The translations under genes were made by a program, and so were the position numbers. Positions 45,468 to 55,630 of a stretch of DNA of 64,000 nucleotides are shown one piece after another (position 1 is the first letter of the stretch; the number at the start of each line of letters is the position of its first letter). The stretch comes from Mycolicibacterium mengxianglii (GTDB lineage: Bacteria > Actinomycetota > Actinomycetes > Mycobacteriales > Mycobacteriaceae): contig NZ_CP065373.1 of assembly GCF_015710575.1 (NCBI RefSeq), positions 4,898,001 to 4,962,000 on the forward strand, in the 5' to 3' direction. The notes below the pieces were generated by a model. It did not search any database and was not told where the DNA came from. It saw only the letters and a list, made by a program, of their open reading frames with translations.

Positions 45468-46286
45468 GTGAGTGATACCGCGAACGGCGCCGGCCCCAGC
45501 GGTGTAGTGCGGACATCACGCGAGGGCGACATCCTGCACATCATCCTGGACCGGCCCACACACCGTAATTCCTTGGATCGCAACATGACCGAGCAACTGG
45601 TCACCATCCTGACCGGCGCCGCCACCGACGATTCGCTACGCGCGATCGGCATCAGTGGAGCGGGTGAGGATTTCTGCACGGGATCTGACTGGCTTGCCAC
45701 CAATACATCGGGGCAGCGGCCACGCCCCGGCGATCTGGTCCGCCGCATCCCGCACACCTCCCACCGACTCATCGAGTTGGTGGCCAACATCCATCTCCCA
45801 GTGGTGTGCACCGTGCGGGGCTGGGCCGTCGGCCTCGGCTGCAACCTGGCACTGGCCGCCGACTTCGCCGTGGCCGATATCGGCGCCACGCTGTGGGAAC
45901 CCTTCCTCGCACGTGGATTCAGTCCCGACTCCGGAGCTACCTGGCTCCTGCCGCGTCTGGCCGGCGTCGCCCGGGCGAAACGGATGCTGCTCCTCGGCGA
46001 GAAAGTATCCGGAAGCGAGGCCGCCGAGTGGGGCCTGATCCACAGCGCCGTCAGCAGCAACGATCTCGACACCGCCGCCGACGACCTGCTCGCCAGGCTG
46101 GCGGACGGACCCACCGTCGCGATCGGTCTCGCCAAACAGGCCATGGCCTACGCCCAACACGCGACGTTGAACCAGGCGATGACGCAGGAATTGTCGAACC
46201 TGGAATTATCCTGCCGCACCGCGGATTTCAAGGAGGGTCTGTCAGCTTTTCGACAGCGACGCGCGCCGGATTTCACCGGTCGGTGA
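45468..46286 (+). CDS. Enoyl-CoA hydratase/isomerase family protein
   Basis: 272 residues from GTG 45468, with GGAAGG seven bases upstream; ATG 45447 is also in frame but overlaps the operator. Crotonase segments GEDFCTGSDWLATN near 66 and CTVRGWAVGLGCNLALAADFAVAD near 114-137. First gene of a rightward run of three crotonases and a ligase. The first oxyanion segment has GSD rather than GAD. Confidence 0.9.
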   Translation: MSDTANGAGPSGVVRTSREGDILHIILDRPTHRNSLDRNMTEQLVTILTGAATDDSLRAIGISGAGEDFCTGSDWLATNTSGQRPRPGDLVRRIPHTSHRLIELVANIHLPVVCTVRGWAVGLGCNLALAADFAVADIGATLWEPFLARGFSPDSGATWLLPRLAGVARAKRMLLLGEKVSGSEAAEWGLIHSAVSSNDLDTAADDLLARLADGPTVAIGLAKQAMAYAQHATLNQAMTQELSNLELSCRTADFKEGLSAFRQRRAPDFTGR

Positions 46287-46322
46287 CGGCCCCGGACTCT
46301 CGGCTCAACCGAAGGGAAGACC

Positions 46323-47144
46323 ATGCCCACACGATCTGCGGGTCCGTTCAAGACCATCAAGTACGAAACAGCCGGCCACACGGCCACCATCACCCTCAAC
46401 CGCCCAGAAGCACTCAACGCCCTGAGCCCGTTCATGATCACCGAGCTGCGCTCGGCCTACGCCGAAGTCGAAGCCGATGACAACATCTGGCTGATGATCG
46501 TCACCGCGTCGGGGCGCGCGTTCTGCACCGGCGCTGACGTCACTGAGATTCCCACCGATGGCAAGGTTCTCAACGAGCGATCGTATCTGTCGACCTACGA
46601 ACAGTGGGAGGCGCCGCAGGAGGGTACCCCGCCCTTTCGTCAGATGGCCAAGCCGGTGCTGGTGGCGATCAACGGGATCTGCTGTGGAGCCGGACTGGAC
46701 TGGGTGACCACCGGCGACATCATCATCGCCTCCGACAAAGCCACGTTCTTCGATCCACATGTCAGCATCGGGTTGGTCGCCGGCCGCGAAGTGGTCCGGC
46801 TGGCCCGAAGCCTGCCCAGGTCGGTAGCGCTGCGGATGGCGCTGATGGGCAAGCACGAGCGGATGAGCGCGCAGCGCGCCTATGAGCTGGGTCTGATCAC
46901 CGAGATAGTCGAGCACGACCGCCTGCTGGACCGCGCCCACGAGATCGCCGATATCGTGAATTCCAATGCGCCTCTGGCAGTCCGGGGCACGCGACTGGCC
47001 ATCCACAAAACGCTGGACCTGCCCCTGCACCAGGGCGAAATTCTTGCCGAGACGTTCCGAGAACGGGTGGTACGCACCGAAGATGCCCTGGAAGGTCCCC
47101 GTGCCTTCACCGAAAAGCGCGCACCGAAATGGCAGTGCCGATGA
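46323..47144 (+). CDS. Enoyl-CoA hydratase/isomerase family protein
   Basis: 273 residues, ATG 46323 after GAAGGGAAG. Crotonase segments SGRAFCTGADVTEIP near 62-76 and NGICCGAGLDWVTTGDIIIAS near 117-137. Very similar in layout to the next gene (DIIIASDKATFFDPHVSIGLV here, DVVICSQEATFFDSHVTAGLV there), so the two look like a tandem duplication. Stop overlaps the next start (ATGA). Confidence 0.92.
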   Translation: MPTRSAGPFKTIKYETAGHTATITLNRPEALNALSPFMITELRSAYAEVEADDNIWLMIVTASGRAFCTGADVTEIPTDGKVLNERSYLSTYEQWEAPQEGTPPFRQMAKPVLVAINGICCGAGLDWVTTGDIIIASDKATFFDPHVSIGLVAGREVVRLARSLPRSVALRMALMGKHERMSAQRAYELGLITEIVEHDRLLDRAHEIADIVNSNAPLAVRGTRLAIHKTLDLPLHQGEILAETFRERVVRTEDALEGPRAFTEKRAPKWQCR

Positions 47145-47941
47145 CGTCCTCTGCCACGGCGCCGTTCGAGACCCTTCTCCTGGAGTTCAATCGGGAGGAC
47201 CACGTCGCCACCATCACATTGAATCGTCCGGACCGGCTCAACGCCTTCAACCGCACCATGTGCGAGGAGATGCGGGCCGTATGGGGAATCGTCAAACAGG
47301 ACGAGGGCACCAACGCAGTGGTACTTCGCGCGGCCGGCAGCCGAGCCTTCAGCGCGGGACTGGACGTGAGGTCGGACTACGGCCAACCAGACAACGTCTG
47401 GAATCACGAGGACCCGGGAGAGCTGCTCAGCCCGAAATGGCAGAAGATGTGGAAACCGGTGATCTGCGCGGTTCAGGGTATGTGCACTGCGGGAGCGCTG
47501 TACTTCGTCAACGAGTCCGACGTCGTGATCTGCTCCCAGGAGGCGACGTTCTTCGACTCGCATGTCACCGCAGGGCTGGTGTCGGCGTTGGAGCCCGTCG
47601 GTCTGATGCGCCGGGTCGGGCTCGGCGACACCCTGCGGATGGCGTTGATGGGCAACGACGAACGAGTGTGCGCGGACACCGCGTTGCGCATCGGCCTGGT
47701 CACCGAAGTCGTCGACCGCGAATTGCTGTGGGCTCGCGCCCATGAGATCGCGGCCACGATCGCAGCCAAGCCGCCGTCCGCGACCCAGGGCACCGTCAAG
47801 GCCATCTGGGAGTCGCTGGACAAGCCCTACCGCGCCGCGCTGGACCAGGGACTCATCTACACCCGACTGGGTAACCCGCTGGGCAAGGCAGAGCTGGCAG
47901 CCCAGGTTGTACCCGCAAAGAGCCGCCCGCGAATTCGGTGA
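47141..47941 (+). CDS. Enoyl-CoA hydratase/isomerase family protein (tandem paralogue)
   Basis: 266 residues from ATG 47141, overlapping the previous stop. Crotonase segments SRAFSAGLDVRSDYG near 66-80 and QGMCTAGALYFVNESDVVICS near 111-131; the first has GLD in place of GAD. Paralogue of the preceding gene. Stop TGA overlaps the ATG of the ligase by one base (TGATG). Confidence 0.91.
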   Translation: MTSSATAPFETLLLEFNREDHVATITLNRPDRLNAFNRTMCEEMRAVWGIVKQDEGTNAVVLRAAGSRAFSAGLDVRSDYGQPDNVWNHEDPGELLSPKWQKMWKPVICAVQGMCTAGALYFVNESDVVICSQEATFFDSHVTAGLVSALEPVGLMRRVGLGDTLRMALMGNDERVCADTALRIGLVTEVVDRELLWARAHEIAATIAAKPPSATQGTVKAIWESLDKPYRAALDQGLIYTRLGNPLGKAELAAQVVPAKSRPRIR

Positions 47942-49425
47942 TGGCACATCCCCTTTCACAACGAATTGCCGACGTGTTGGCGCTGGACCCGCCGGCACGC
48001 GCCATTCAGTACGACGGCAACTGGTGGTCCTGGGGTCAGATCGGTGACTTCGCCGCGCGGATCGGTGACCTCGTTGCCCGACACAGCGGAAGCGCCCATC
48101 CGCGGGTCGGGATCATGTTGCGCAACCACCCTGCCCACGTCGCCGCGTTCCTCGGTGTACTGGTCAGGGGCGGCACGGTGGTGGCGATCAATCCGTCCCG
48201 CGGTAACGACCGGACCCGTGGGGACATCCACGCAGTCGAGCTACCCGTCATCATCGGCACACCCGAAGACGTCGCCACCGTCGTCACCCCTTCCCCCACC
48301 ACCACGGTCGTGACGATCAGCGACATCACCGAGACGCCGCAGGTTGTGCCCGCCACTGCCGGTGGCACCGCTGGATCCAGCCGGCCGGGCGTGGCGGTGT
48401 GGATGCTCACCAGCGGCACCACCGGCCCTCCGAAGCGGGTCGACCTCACTTACGACATGCTGGCTCGCAGCGTCATCGGCCCGGATCCCGGTCAGTCGCG
48501 GCCGCCGACGAAACTGCGCCGGGGCGTGGCCATCGTGAACTCGCCACTGGTGCACGTCGGCGGTGTCTTCCGGGTGCTGCTGTGCCTCGCCGAGGCCCGG
48601 CCGTTTGTGCTGCTCCCACGGTTCGATCTGGGACCGTGGATCGCGGCGGTCCGCGAGCACCGGCCACGGGCGGTATCGCTGGTTCCGACCGCGCTGCGGA
48701 TGGTGCTGCAGTCCGACCTGACCCGAGAAGACCTGGCCGGGGTCCAGGCCGTCACCTCCGGCACCGCCCCCCTGTCGGCCGACGACGCCGATGCCTTCAC
48801 GGAGAAGTTCGGTATCCCGGTGCTGACCTCCTATGCCGCAACCGAGTTCGGCGGCGGGGTGGCCGGCTGGACGCTGGCCGATCACGCCAGGTACTGGCAC
48901 GCCAAACGCGGCAGCGTGGGCCGCGCAAACGCCGGCGCCCAGCTGCAAGTGGTGGGTCCGGACGGATCGCCGGTGGCACCGGGTGAGCAGGGACTGCTGC
49001 AGGTGAAGCCGGCCCAGCTCGGCGCAGCCTGCGACTGGATGAAAACCACCGACCTGGCACGCATCGATGACGACGGCTTCGTCTGGATCCTCGGCCGCGC
49101 CGACCAGACCATCATCCGCGGCGGGTTCAAGGTGATGCCCGACGAGGTGCGGGCGGCGCTGGAAAGCCACCCCGACGTGCGCGGCGCCTCGGTGATCGGC
49201 CGTCCCGATGAACGTCTGGGTGAGATACCGGTGGCGATGGTAGAGCTACGGGACGGCGCATCAGCGCGTCCTCACCAGTTGACCGATTTCCTGCAGACGC
49301 GCCTGGCCGGGTACGAAATACCCACCGCCATCGCCATTGTCGAGGCGATACCGCGCACCCCGTCCGGTAAGCCCGACCTCCGCGCGGTTCGCAGTCAACT
49401 CGACGAGATCCTCCGGGCCCGGTGA
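47941..49425 (+). CDS. Acyl-CoA synthetase / AMP-dependent ligase
   Basis: 494 residues from ATG 47941 (GTG 47938 possible). P-loop WMLTSGTTGPPKRVDL near 155, adenine motif TSYAATEFGGG near 299, and C-terminal IPRTPSGKPDLRAVR near 478 with the catalytic Lys. Second ligase of the island, distinct in length and motifs from the FadD19-like one; it may activate a later acid. Last gene of the rightward operon. Confidence 0.9.
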   Translation: MAHPLSQRIADVLALDPPARAIQYDGNWWSWGQIGDFAARIGDLVARHSGSAHPRVGIMLRNHPAHVAAFLGVLVRGGTVVAINPSRGNDRTRGDIHAVELPVIIGTPEDVATVVTPSPTTTVVTISDITETPQVVPATAGGTAGSSRPGVAVWMLTSGTTGPPKRVDLTYDMLARSVIGPDPGQSRPPTKLRRGVAIVNSPLVHVGGVFRVLLCLAEARPFVLLPRFDLGPWIAAVREHRPRAVSLVPTALRMVLQSDLTREDLAGVQAVTSGTAPLSADDADAFTEKFGIPVLTSYAATEFGGGVAGWTLADHARYWHAKRGSVGRANAGAQLQVVGPDGSPVAPGEQGLLQVKPAQLGAACDWMKTTDLARIDDDGFVWILGRADQTIIRGGFKVMPDEVRAALESHPDVRGASVIGRPDERLGEIPVAMVELRDGASARPHQLTDFLQTRLAGYEIPTAIAIVEAIPRTPSGKPDLRAVRSQLDEILRAR

Positions 49426-49483
49426 GCATGGCCCGAGTTCGTCGACCGTCGCCAACGGGGGCCGGCTACAGGACAGCCGCGAC

Positions 49484-49849
49484 CTATGAAGCGTAGTAGT
49501 CGTTGCCCCGGGAGAACTCCACAAATGAGCAGGGTTGATCGCCGACAGTCCACGCATCGTGCCCGGGCGGAAGCAGCATGACATCACCTTGCGAAAACGT
49601 CTCTTGAGCACCGTCTGCCATCCCGACACCCAGCGTTCCGGTCAATACGTACGCCACGTGCGGCAGTTCGCACAGATCCGTGCCGGCATACCCCTTGAGG
49701 TCGCTGGACCAACGAGCACCTACGCCGAAGGTCACTTCGGTGACCGCCACGCCCTCGAGTTCCGCCGTGCGTTTCGAGATCAGGCCGTGCACGTCACTGT
49801 CGATGTCGGCCAGCGTCGCCTTCTGCATTGCAGGATGGTAGGGAGCCAT
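49484..49849 (-). CDS. Small cupin-domain protein
   Basis: 121 residues from ATG 49849; the long open frame upstream is antisense-shadow. Single cupin: ELPHVAYVLTGTLGVGMADG (about 63-82) and FSQGDVMLLPPGHDAWTVGDQPCSFVEF (about 86-113) give the two conserved beta-barrel motifs with His residues for metal. Could be an isomerase or dioxygenase-like accessory enzyme of the island. Separated by 112 bp from the CoA-transferase. Confidence 0.8.
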   Translation of the reverse strand: MAPYHPAMQKATLADIDSDVHGLISKRTAELEGVAVTEVTFGVGARWSSDLKGYAGTDLCELPHVAYVLTGTLGVGMADGAQETFSQGDVMLLPPGHDAWTVGDQPCSFVEFSRGNDYYAS

Positions 49850-49961
49850 GGTGTTTCGCGTTTCCTCTGGATCGTTGATCAGCATCGTGCAGTGGCGCGC
49901 AGCAACAACCGATGCCCGCGCGCCCCACAGGGAAACTCTATCCGCCGTGAATCCCCGTTTC

Positions 49962-51149
49962 CTACACGACCGAACGGGCCCGCAGTCCGGCGATCGCACC
50001 GCCGTCATAACCGATCTCGGAGAGCACCTCATCGGTGTGCTCCCCGAGCAGCGGCGCACGCCGGCGGATCGTCCCCGGGGTGGCCGACATCCGGAAGGGC
50101 GTCTCGATGAGGGGAACGTCACGGGCCGCGCCGGGAAACGGGACGCGTTGCAGATACCCCATCGCTGACACATGCGGGTCATCCAGCACGTCCTGAGTCG
50201 AATACAGCGGCGCGGCCGGCAGTTTGGCTGCTGCGAGAAGTTCCTCGATCTCCGCCTTGGTTCTGTCTGCGCACCACCGGGCCATGATGTCGTTGAGCAT
50301 GTCACCGTTGCGCCAGCGCAGATCGTCATCGGCGAACCTGGGGTCGTCGAAGAGCTCAACACGTTCGACGAGCCGGCACCAGCGTTTGAACATGGGCTGG
50401 CCGGCGACCTGTAGAAGCACCCAGCCGTCATCCTTGGACCGGTAGAGGTCACACGGGGCCACCGAGGTGCCGCGGTTGCCCATTCTGGGTTTGTCGACGC
50501 CGGTGAGTTCACGTTCGATGAGAAACGCGTTCGACAGCATCATCGCCGTCGGCAGCAGCGCTGCTTCCACGTGCTGGCCCTCGCCGGTGCGGTTCCGGTG
50601 GTACAGCGCCATCATGACGCCGATCGTCATCGTGAGCGCAGTGCCGAAGTCGGCGTAGGGCACTACCGTTCGGATCGGCTGCCCAGGTAGGCCCTGCCGG
50701 TACACCGCACCGGACATCACCTGGCCTGCACCGTCGAAGCCGATGCGATCGCTGTAGGGCCCACCTTCGCCAAAGGCGGTTGCGCTCGCCAGGATGATGT
50801 CGGGTTTCACCGCCCGCAGGCTCTCGTAATCGAGCCCACTGGCCCGCATCCCGGCCGCGGGCATGTTGGCGACGACTATATCGGACTGCGCCACCAGCTT
50901 GCGGGTGATCTCCGCACCCTCGGCTGTGGTGGAGTCCAGCGTCAGGGAGCGTTTGTTGCGGTTGCACTGCAGAAATGTGCCGCCCTCACCGGTCTCGGTG
51001 GCCGCCTGCACCCAGCGGTCTTCGCCGCCCTCGCGTTTCTCCACGCGGAGTACGTCGGCACCCATATCGGCCAGAATCGCACTGCACCACGGTGCGGCGA
51101 TGAAGCGCCCGTAGTCCAGCACCCTGATGCCGTCGAGAACACCGGGCAT
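49962..51149 (-). CDS. Class III (CaiB/BaiF) CoA-transferase
   Basis: 395 residues from ATG 51149. Family features: LDGIRVLDYGRFIAAPWCSAILADMGADVLRVEKREGGED (residues about 5-44), RNKRSLTLD near 65, and the segment near residue 150 DRIGFDGAGQVMSGA where the catalytic Asp of the family lies. Moves CoA between carboxylates, so the pathway can begin without ATP or recycle CoA from an end-product. An exact operator copy lies 60-78 bp upstream of the ATG. Confidence 0.93.
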   Translation of the reverse strand: MPGVLDGIRVLDYGRFIAAPWCSAILADMGADVLRVEKREGGEDRWVQAATETGEGGTFLQCNRNKRSLTLDSTTAEGAEITRKLVAQSDIVVANMPAAGMRASGLDYESLRAVKPDIILASATAFGEGGPYSDRIGFDGAGQVMSGAVYRQGLPGQPIRTVVPYADFGTALTMTIGVMMALYHRNRTGEGQHVEAALLPTAMMLSNAFLIERELTGVDKPRMGNRGTSVAPCDLYRSKDDGWVLLQVAGQPMFKRWCRLVERVELFDDPRFADDDLRWRNGDMLNDIMARWCADRTKAEIEELLAAAKLPAAPLYSTQDVLDDPHVSAMGYLQRVPFPGAARDVPLIETPFRMSATPGTIRRRAPLLGEHTDEVLSEIGYDGGAIAGLRARSVV

Positions 51150-51208
51150 CAGGGGCCGGACCGCGCGACTCGATACACCATTTGCAGATCCCGCCCTCGC
51201 ACCGGAGT

Positions 51209-51227
51209 TACCGTCGTGGTTACTGTA
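51209..51227. promoter_or_regulatory. Putative TetR operator TACCGTCGTGGTTACTGTA
   Basis: TACCGT-N7-ACTGTA, exact to the motif. Lies upstream of the CoA-transferase and just past the stop of the secreted lipase-like gene, so it most likely serves the CoA-transferase. Confidence 0.72.
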
Positions 51228-51256
51228 CTGACGGTGGCGGCGCCGCGGTGCCGACG

Positions 51257-53029
<1,773 letters not shown>

Positions 53030-53140
53030 GAAGTCTCCTGCTCAAGGTTGTGATGTCGTTGATCGATCAACAAACTAGAGCATTCCCGCCACCCAGTAGA
53101 CAGTTTCTGAAAACTGCCGTCAATATTGGTGACGGTGCGG

Positions 53141-54334
53141 TCAGAGCCGGTAATCGGCCAGCAGCCGCTTGCTGATGATGTTCTTCTGGATCTCGCTGGT
53201 GCCTTCACCGATGAGCAGGAACGGGGCGTCGCGCATCAGCCGCTCGATCTCGTACTCCTTGGAGTAGCCGTACCCGCCGTGAATGCGGAAGCTCTGCTGG
53301 GTGACCTCCGAGCAGAACTCGCTGCACATGTACTTGGCCATGCCGGCAGCGACGTCGTTGCGCTCGCCGGAGTCCTTCAGCCGGGCAGCGTTGACCATCA
53401 TCAGGTGTGCCGCTTCGACTTTGGTGGCCATCTCGGCGAGCTGGAAGGCGATGGCCTGGTGCTCTGCGATCGGCTTGCCAAAGGTCTGGCGCTGCTGGGC
53501 GTAACGCGCCGCCAGCTCGAACGCGCGGATGCCGACCCCGCATGCCCGCGCCGAGACATTGACCCGCCCGACTTCCACCCCGTCCATCATCTGGAAGAAA
53601 CCCTGCCCCGGCGCTTCGCCGAGCACATCTGAAGCAGCGGCGGTGTAGCCGTCGAAAATGAGCTCCGTGGTGTCGATGCCCTTGTAGCCCATTTTGTCGA
53701 GCTTGCCCGGAATGGTCAGTCCCGGAAGGACTTCCCCGAATCCGGACGGCTTCTCCACCAGGAAGGCGGTCAGGTTGCGGTGCGGTTTGTCAGCGCCCTC
53801 GTCGGTGCGCACCAGCGCGGCGACCAACGTGGAGCTGCCGCCGTTGGTCAGCCACATCTTCTGGCCGGTGATCGTGTAGGTGCCGTCGTCGTTGCGGGTA
53901 CCGCGGGTGCGGATGGCTGCGACGTCCGAGCCCAGTTCAGGCTCGGACATCGAGAACGCGCCCCGGGTCTCACCGGTGGCCATCCGCGGCAGGTAGTGCT
54001 GCTTCTGGGCATCGGTGCCGTGCTGGCGGACCATGTACGCCACGATGAAGTGAGTGTTGATCACCCCCGACACGCTCATCCAGCCGCGAGCCAGTTCCTC
54101 AACACACAGCGCGTAGGTCAGCAGGGATTCACCCAGCCCGCCGTACTCCTCGGGAATCATCAACCCGAAGAGGCCCATTTCCCTCATGCCATCGACGATG
54201 GCCTGCGGATAGGTATCGGTACGCTCCAGCTCCGGGGCGTTCGGGATGACTTCTTTGTCGACGAACTGCCTTACCGTGGAGATGATTTCGGCCTGAAACT
54301 CCGAAAGTCCCAGCGTCTGAGCAAGCCTGGTCAT
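53141..54334 (-). CDS. Acyl-CoA dehydrogenase
   Basis: 397 residues from ATG 54334, overlapping the thiolase stop (ATGA). FAD-dependent: FSMSEPELGSDVAAIRTRGT near 133-152, TGQKMWLTNGGSS near 166, and IHGGYGYSKEYEIERLMRDAPFLLIGEGTSEIQ near 350-382 with the base Glu region GEGTSEIQ. Chain desaturation in the second beta-oxidation set; co-transcribed after the thiolase. Confidence 0.94.
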   Translation of the reverse strand: MTRLAQTLGLSEFQAEIISTVRQFVDKEVIPNAPELERTDTYPQAIVDGMREMGLFGLMIPEEYGGLGESLLTYALCVEELARGWMSVSGVINTHFIVAYMVRQHGTDAQKQHYLPRMATGETRGAFSMSEPELGSDVAAIRTRGTRNDDGTYTITGQKMWLTNGGSSTLVAALVRTDEGADKPHRNLTAFLVEKPSGFGEVLPGLTIPGKLDKMGYKGIDTTELIFDGYTAAASDVLGEAPGQGFFQMMDGVEVGRVNVSARACGVGIRAFELAARYAQQRQTFGKPIAEHQAIAFQLAEMATKVEAAHLMMVNAARLKDSGERNDVAAGMAKYMCSEFCSEVTQQSFRIHGGYGYSKEYEIERLMRDAPFLLIGEGTSEIQKNIISKRLLADYRL

Positions 54335-55548
54335 GAAACGAACCTCTCGAAAACTGCGGCGAGCCCCTGCCCGCCGCCGATGCACATGGTCTCCAGCCCG
54401 TAATGCGCTTGCCGCCGGTCCAGCTCGCGGGCCAGTGTCGCGAGCATCCGTCCGCCGGTGGCCCCCACCGGGTGGCCCAGCGAGATGCCCGAGCCGTGCA
54501 CATTGGTACGCGCCAGGTCGCCCTTGCCGAAGTTCCATTCCCGCAGCACTGCCAGGGCTTGGGCGGCGAACGCTTCGTTGAGTTCGATCACGTCGATGTC
54601 GGCCAGGGTCAGCTCCGCTTTGGCCAGCGCCACCTCGGTGGCAGGTACCGGCCCGATCCCCATGATGTCGGGCGCCACCCCGGCGACTCCCCAGGACACG
54701 AGTCGTACCAGCGGCGTCAACCCCAGCTCGTGTGCCGTCTCGGGGGTGGTGACCACGCACATCGACGCCGCGTCGTTCTGCCCGCTGGAGTTCCCCGGGG
54801 TGACGGTGGCATCCGGATCACTCTTGCCCAGAACGGGTTTGAGCTTGGCCAGTGATTCCACCGTGGTATCGGCACGCGGGTGCTCGTCGGTGTCGATCAC
54901 CTCGTCACCAGCCCGGGTGGTCACGGTTACCGGAATGATCTCCTCGGCGAAGACTCCGTCCTTCTGCGCTGCCACCGCCCGCTGATGCGAGGTGACCGCA
55001 AGGCGGTCCTGCTCCTCGCGTCCGATGTTGTACTGCCGCCGCAGGTTCTCGGCGGTTTCGAGCATGCCGCCGGATACCGGGTAGTGCGCGCCGCCGGCGG
55101 TGGTGCGGCCGCGGGCCAGCGCGTCGTGGATCCGCACACCGGAGCGCGCTCCGCCCCAACGCATGTCGGTGGAGTAGAACACCACATTGCTCATGCTCTC
55201 GGCCCCGCCGGCGATGACCAGATCGTTGTCACCACTGCCGACTTGCAGCGCCGCCTGGATGACAGCCTGCAGACCGGAACCGCAGCGCCGGTCGATCTGC
55301 ATGCCGGGCACGGTCACCGGCAGCCCGGCATCAAGCCCGACCACGCGCCCGATCGCCGGGGCTTCGCTGTTCGGGTAGCAGTGGCCGAGAATCACGTCCT
55401 CGATGGCTTCGGGGGCGATACCGGTGCGGGCCAGCAGTCCCTTCAGCGCGGCGACGCCGAGCTCAACCGCGGTCAGCGATTTGAAGACCCCGCCGTAGCG
55501 ACCGATCGGAGTGCGAACAGGCTCGCACACCACCACCTCGCGCTTCAC
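54331..55548 (-). CDS. Acetyl-CoA acetyltransferase (thiolase)
   Basis: 405 residues from GTG 55548; the earlier TTG (55560) would place the start inside a palindrome and has no ribosome-binding site. Nucleophile motif QIDRRCGSGLQAVIQ (Cys near 89), NEAFAAQALAV near 343, GHPVGATGGRM near 373, and C-terminal CIGGGQGLA with the second Cys near 391. Cleaves 3-ketoacyl-CoA, last step of the chain. Stop overlaps the acyl-CoA dehydrogenase start. Confidence 0.94.
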   Translation of the reverse strand: MKREVVVCEPVRTPIGRYGGVFKSLTAVELGVAALKGLLARTGIAPEAIEDVILGHCYPNSEAPAIGRVVGLDAGLPVTVPGMQIDRRCGSGLQAVIQAALQVGSGDNDLVIAGGAESMSNVVFYSTDMRWGGARSGVRIHDALARGRTTAGGAHYPVSGGMLETAENLRRQYNIGREEQDRLAVTSHQRAVAAQKDGVFAEEIIPVTVTTRAGDEVIDTDEHPRADTTVESLAKLKPVLGKSDPDATVTPGNSSGQNDAASMCVVTTPETAHELGLTPLVRLVSWGVAGVAPDIMGIGPVPATEVALAKAELTLADIDVIELNEAFAAQALAVLREWNFGKGDLARTNVHGSGISLGHPVGATGGRMLATLARELDRRQAHYGLETMCIGGGQGLAAVFERFVS

Positions 55549-55551
55549 ACC

Positions 55552-55616
55552 GACGCCCAAACGTACGTTTGGGCGTCAAAACTGGCCCAAATCACGCCCA
55601 AACGTACGTTTGGGCG
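55552..55616. repeat. Two tandem near-identical perfect palindromes between SDR and thiolase genes
   Basis: First unit is a 26-bp perfect palindrome (55552-55577) with half-site GACGCCCAAACGT; the second is a 22-bp perfect palindrome (55595-55616) with half-site CGCCCAAACGT. A 17-bp spacer contains GGCCCAAATCACG, echoing part of the arm. They could be operators, RNA hairpins protecting mRNA segments, or REP-like sequences. A related imperfect copy is at 28.9 kb. Confidence 0.85.
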
Positions 55617-55630
55617 CAAGGTTGCAGTCC

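Noticed and set aside
49850..50512. Long upstream extension of the cupin frame
   Set aside because: It overlaps the CoA-transferase gene out of frame; the cupin domain is complete from ATG 49849.
54335..54760. N-terminal extension of the acyl-CoA dehydrogenase frame
   Set aside because: It runs through the thiolase coding region in another frame; ATG 54334 overlapping the thiolase stop gives a normal-length enzyme.
55549..55560. TTG start at 55560 for the thiolase
   Set aside because: It would put the start inside the palindrome without a ribosome-binding site; GTG 55548 gives MKREVVVCEPVRTP, the normal thiolase beginning.
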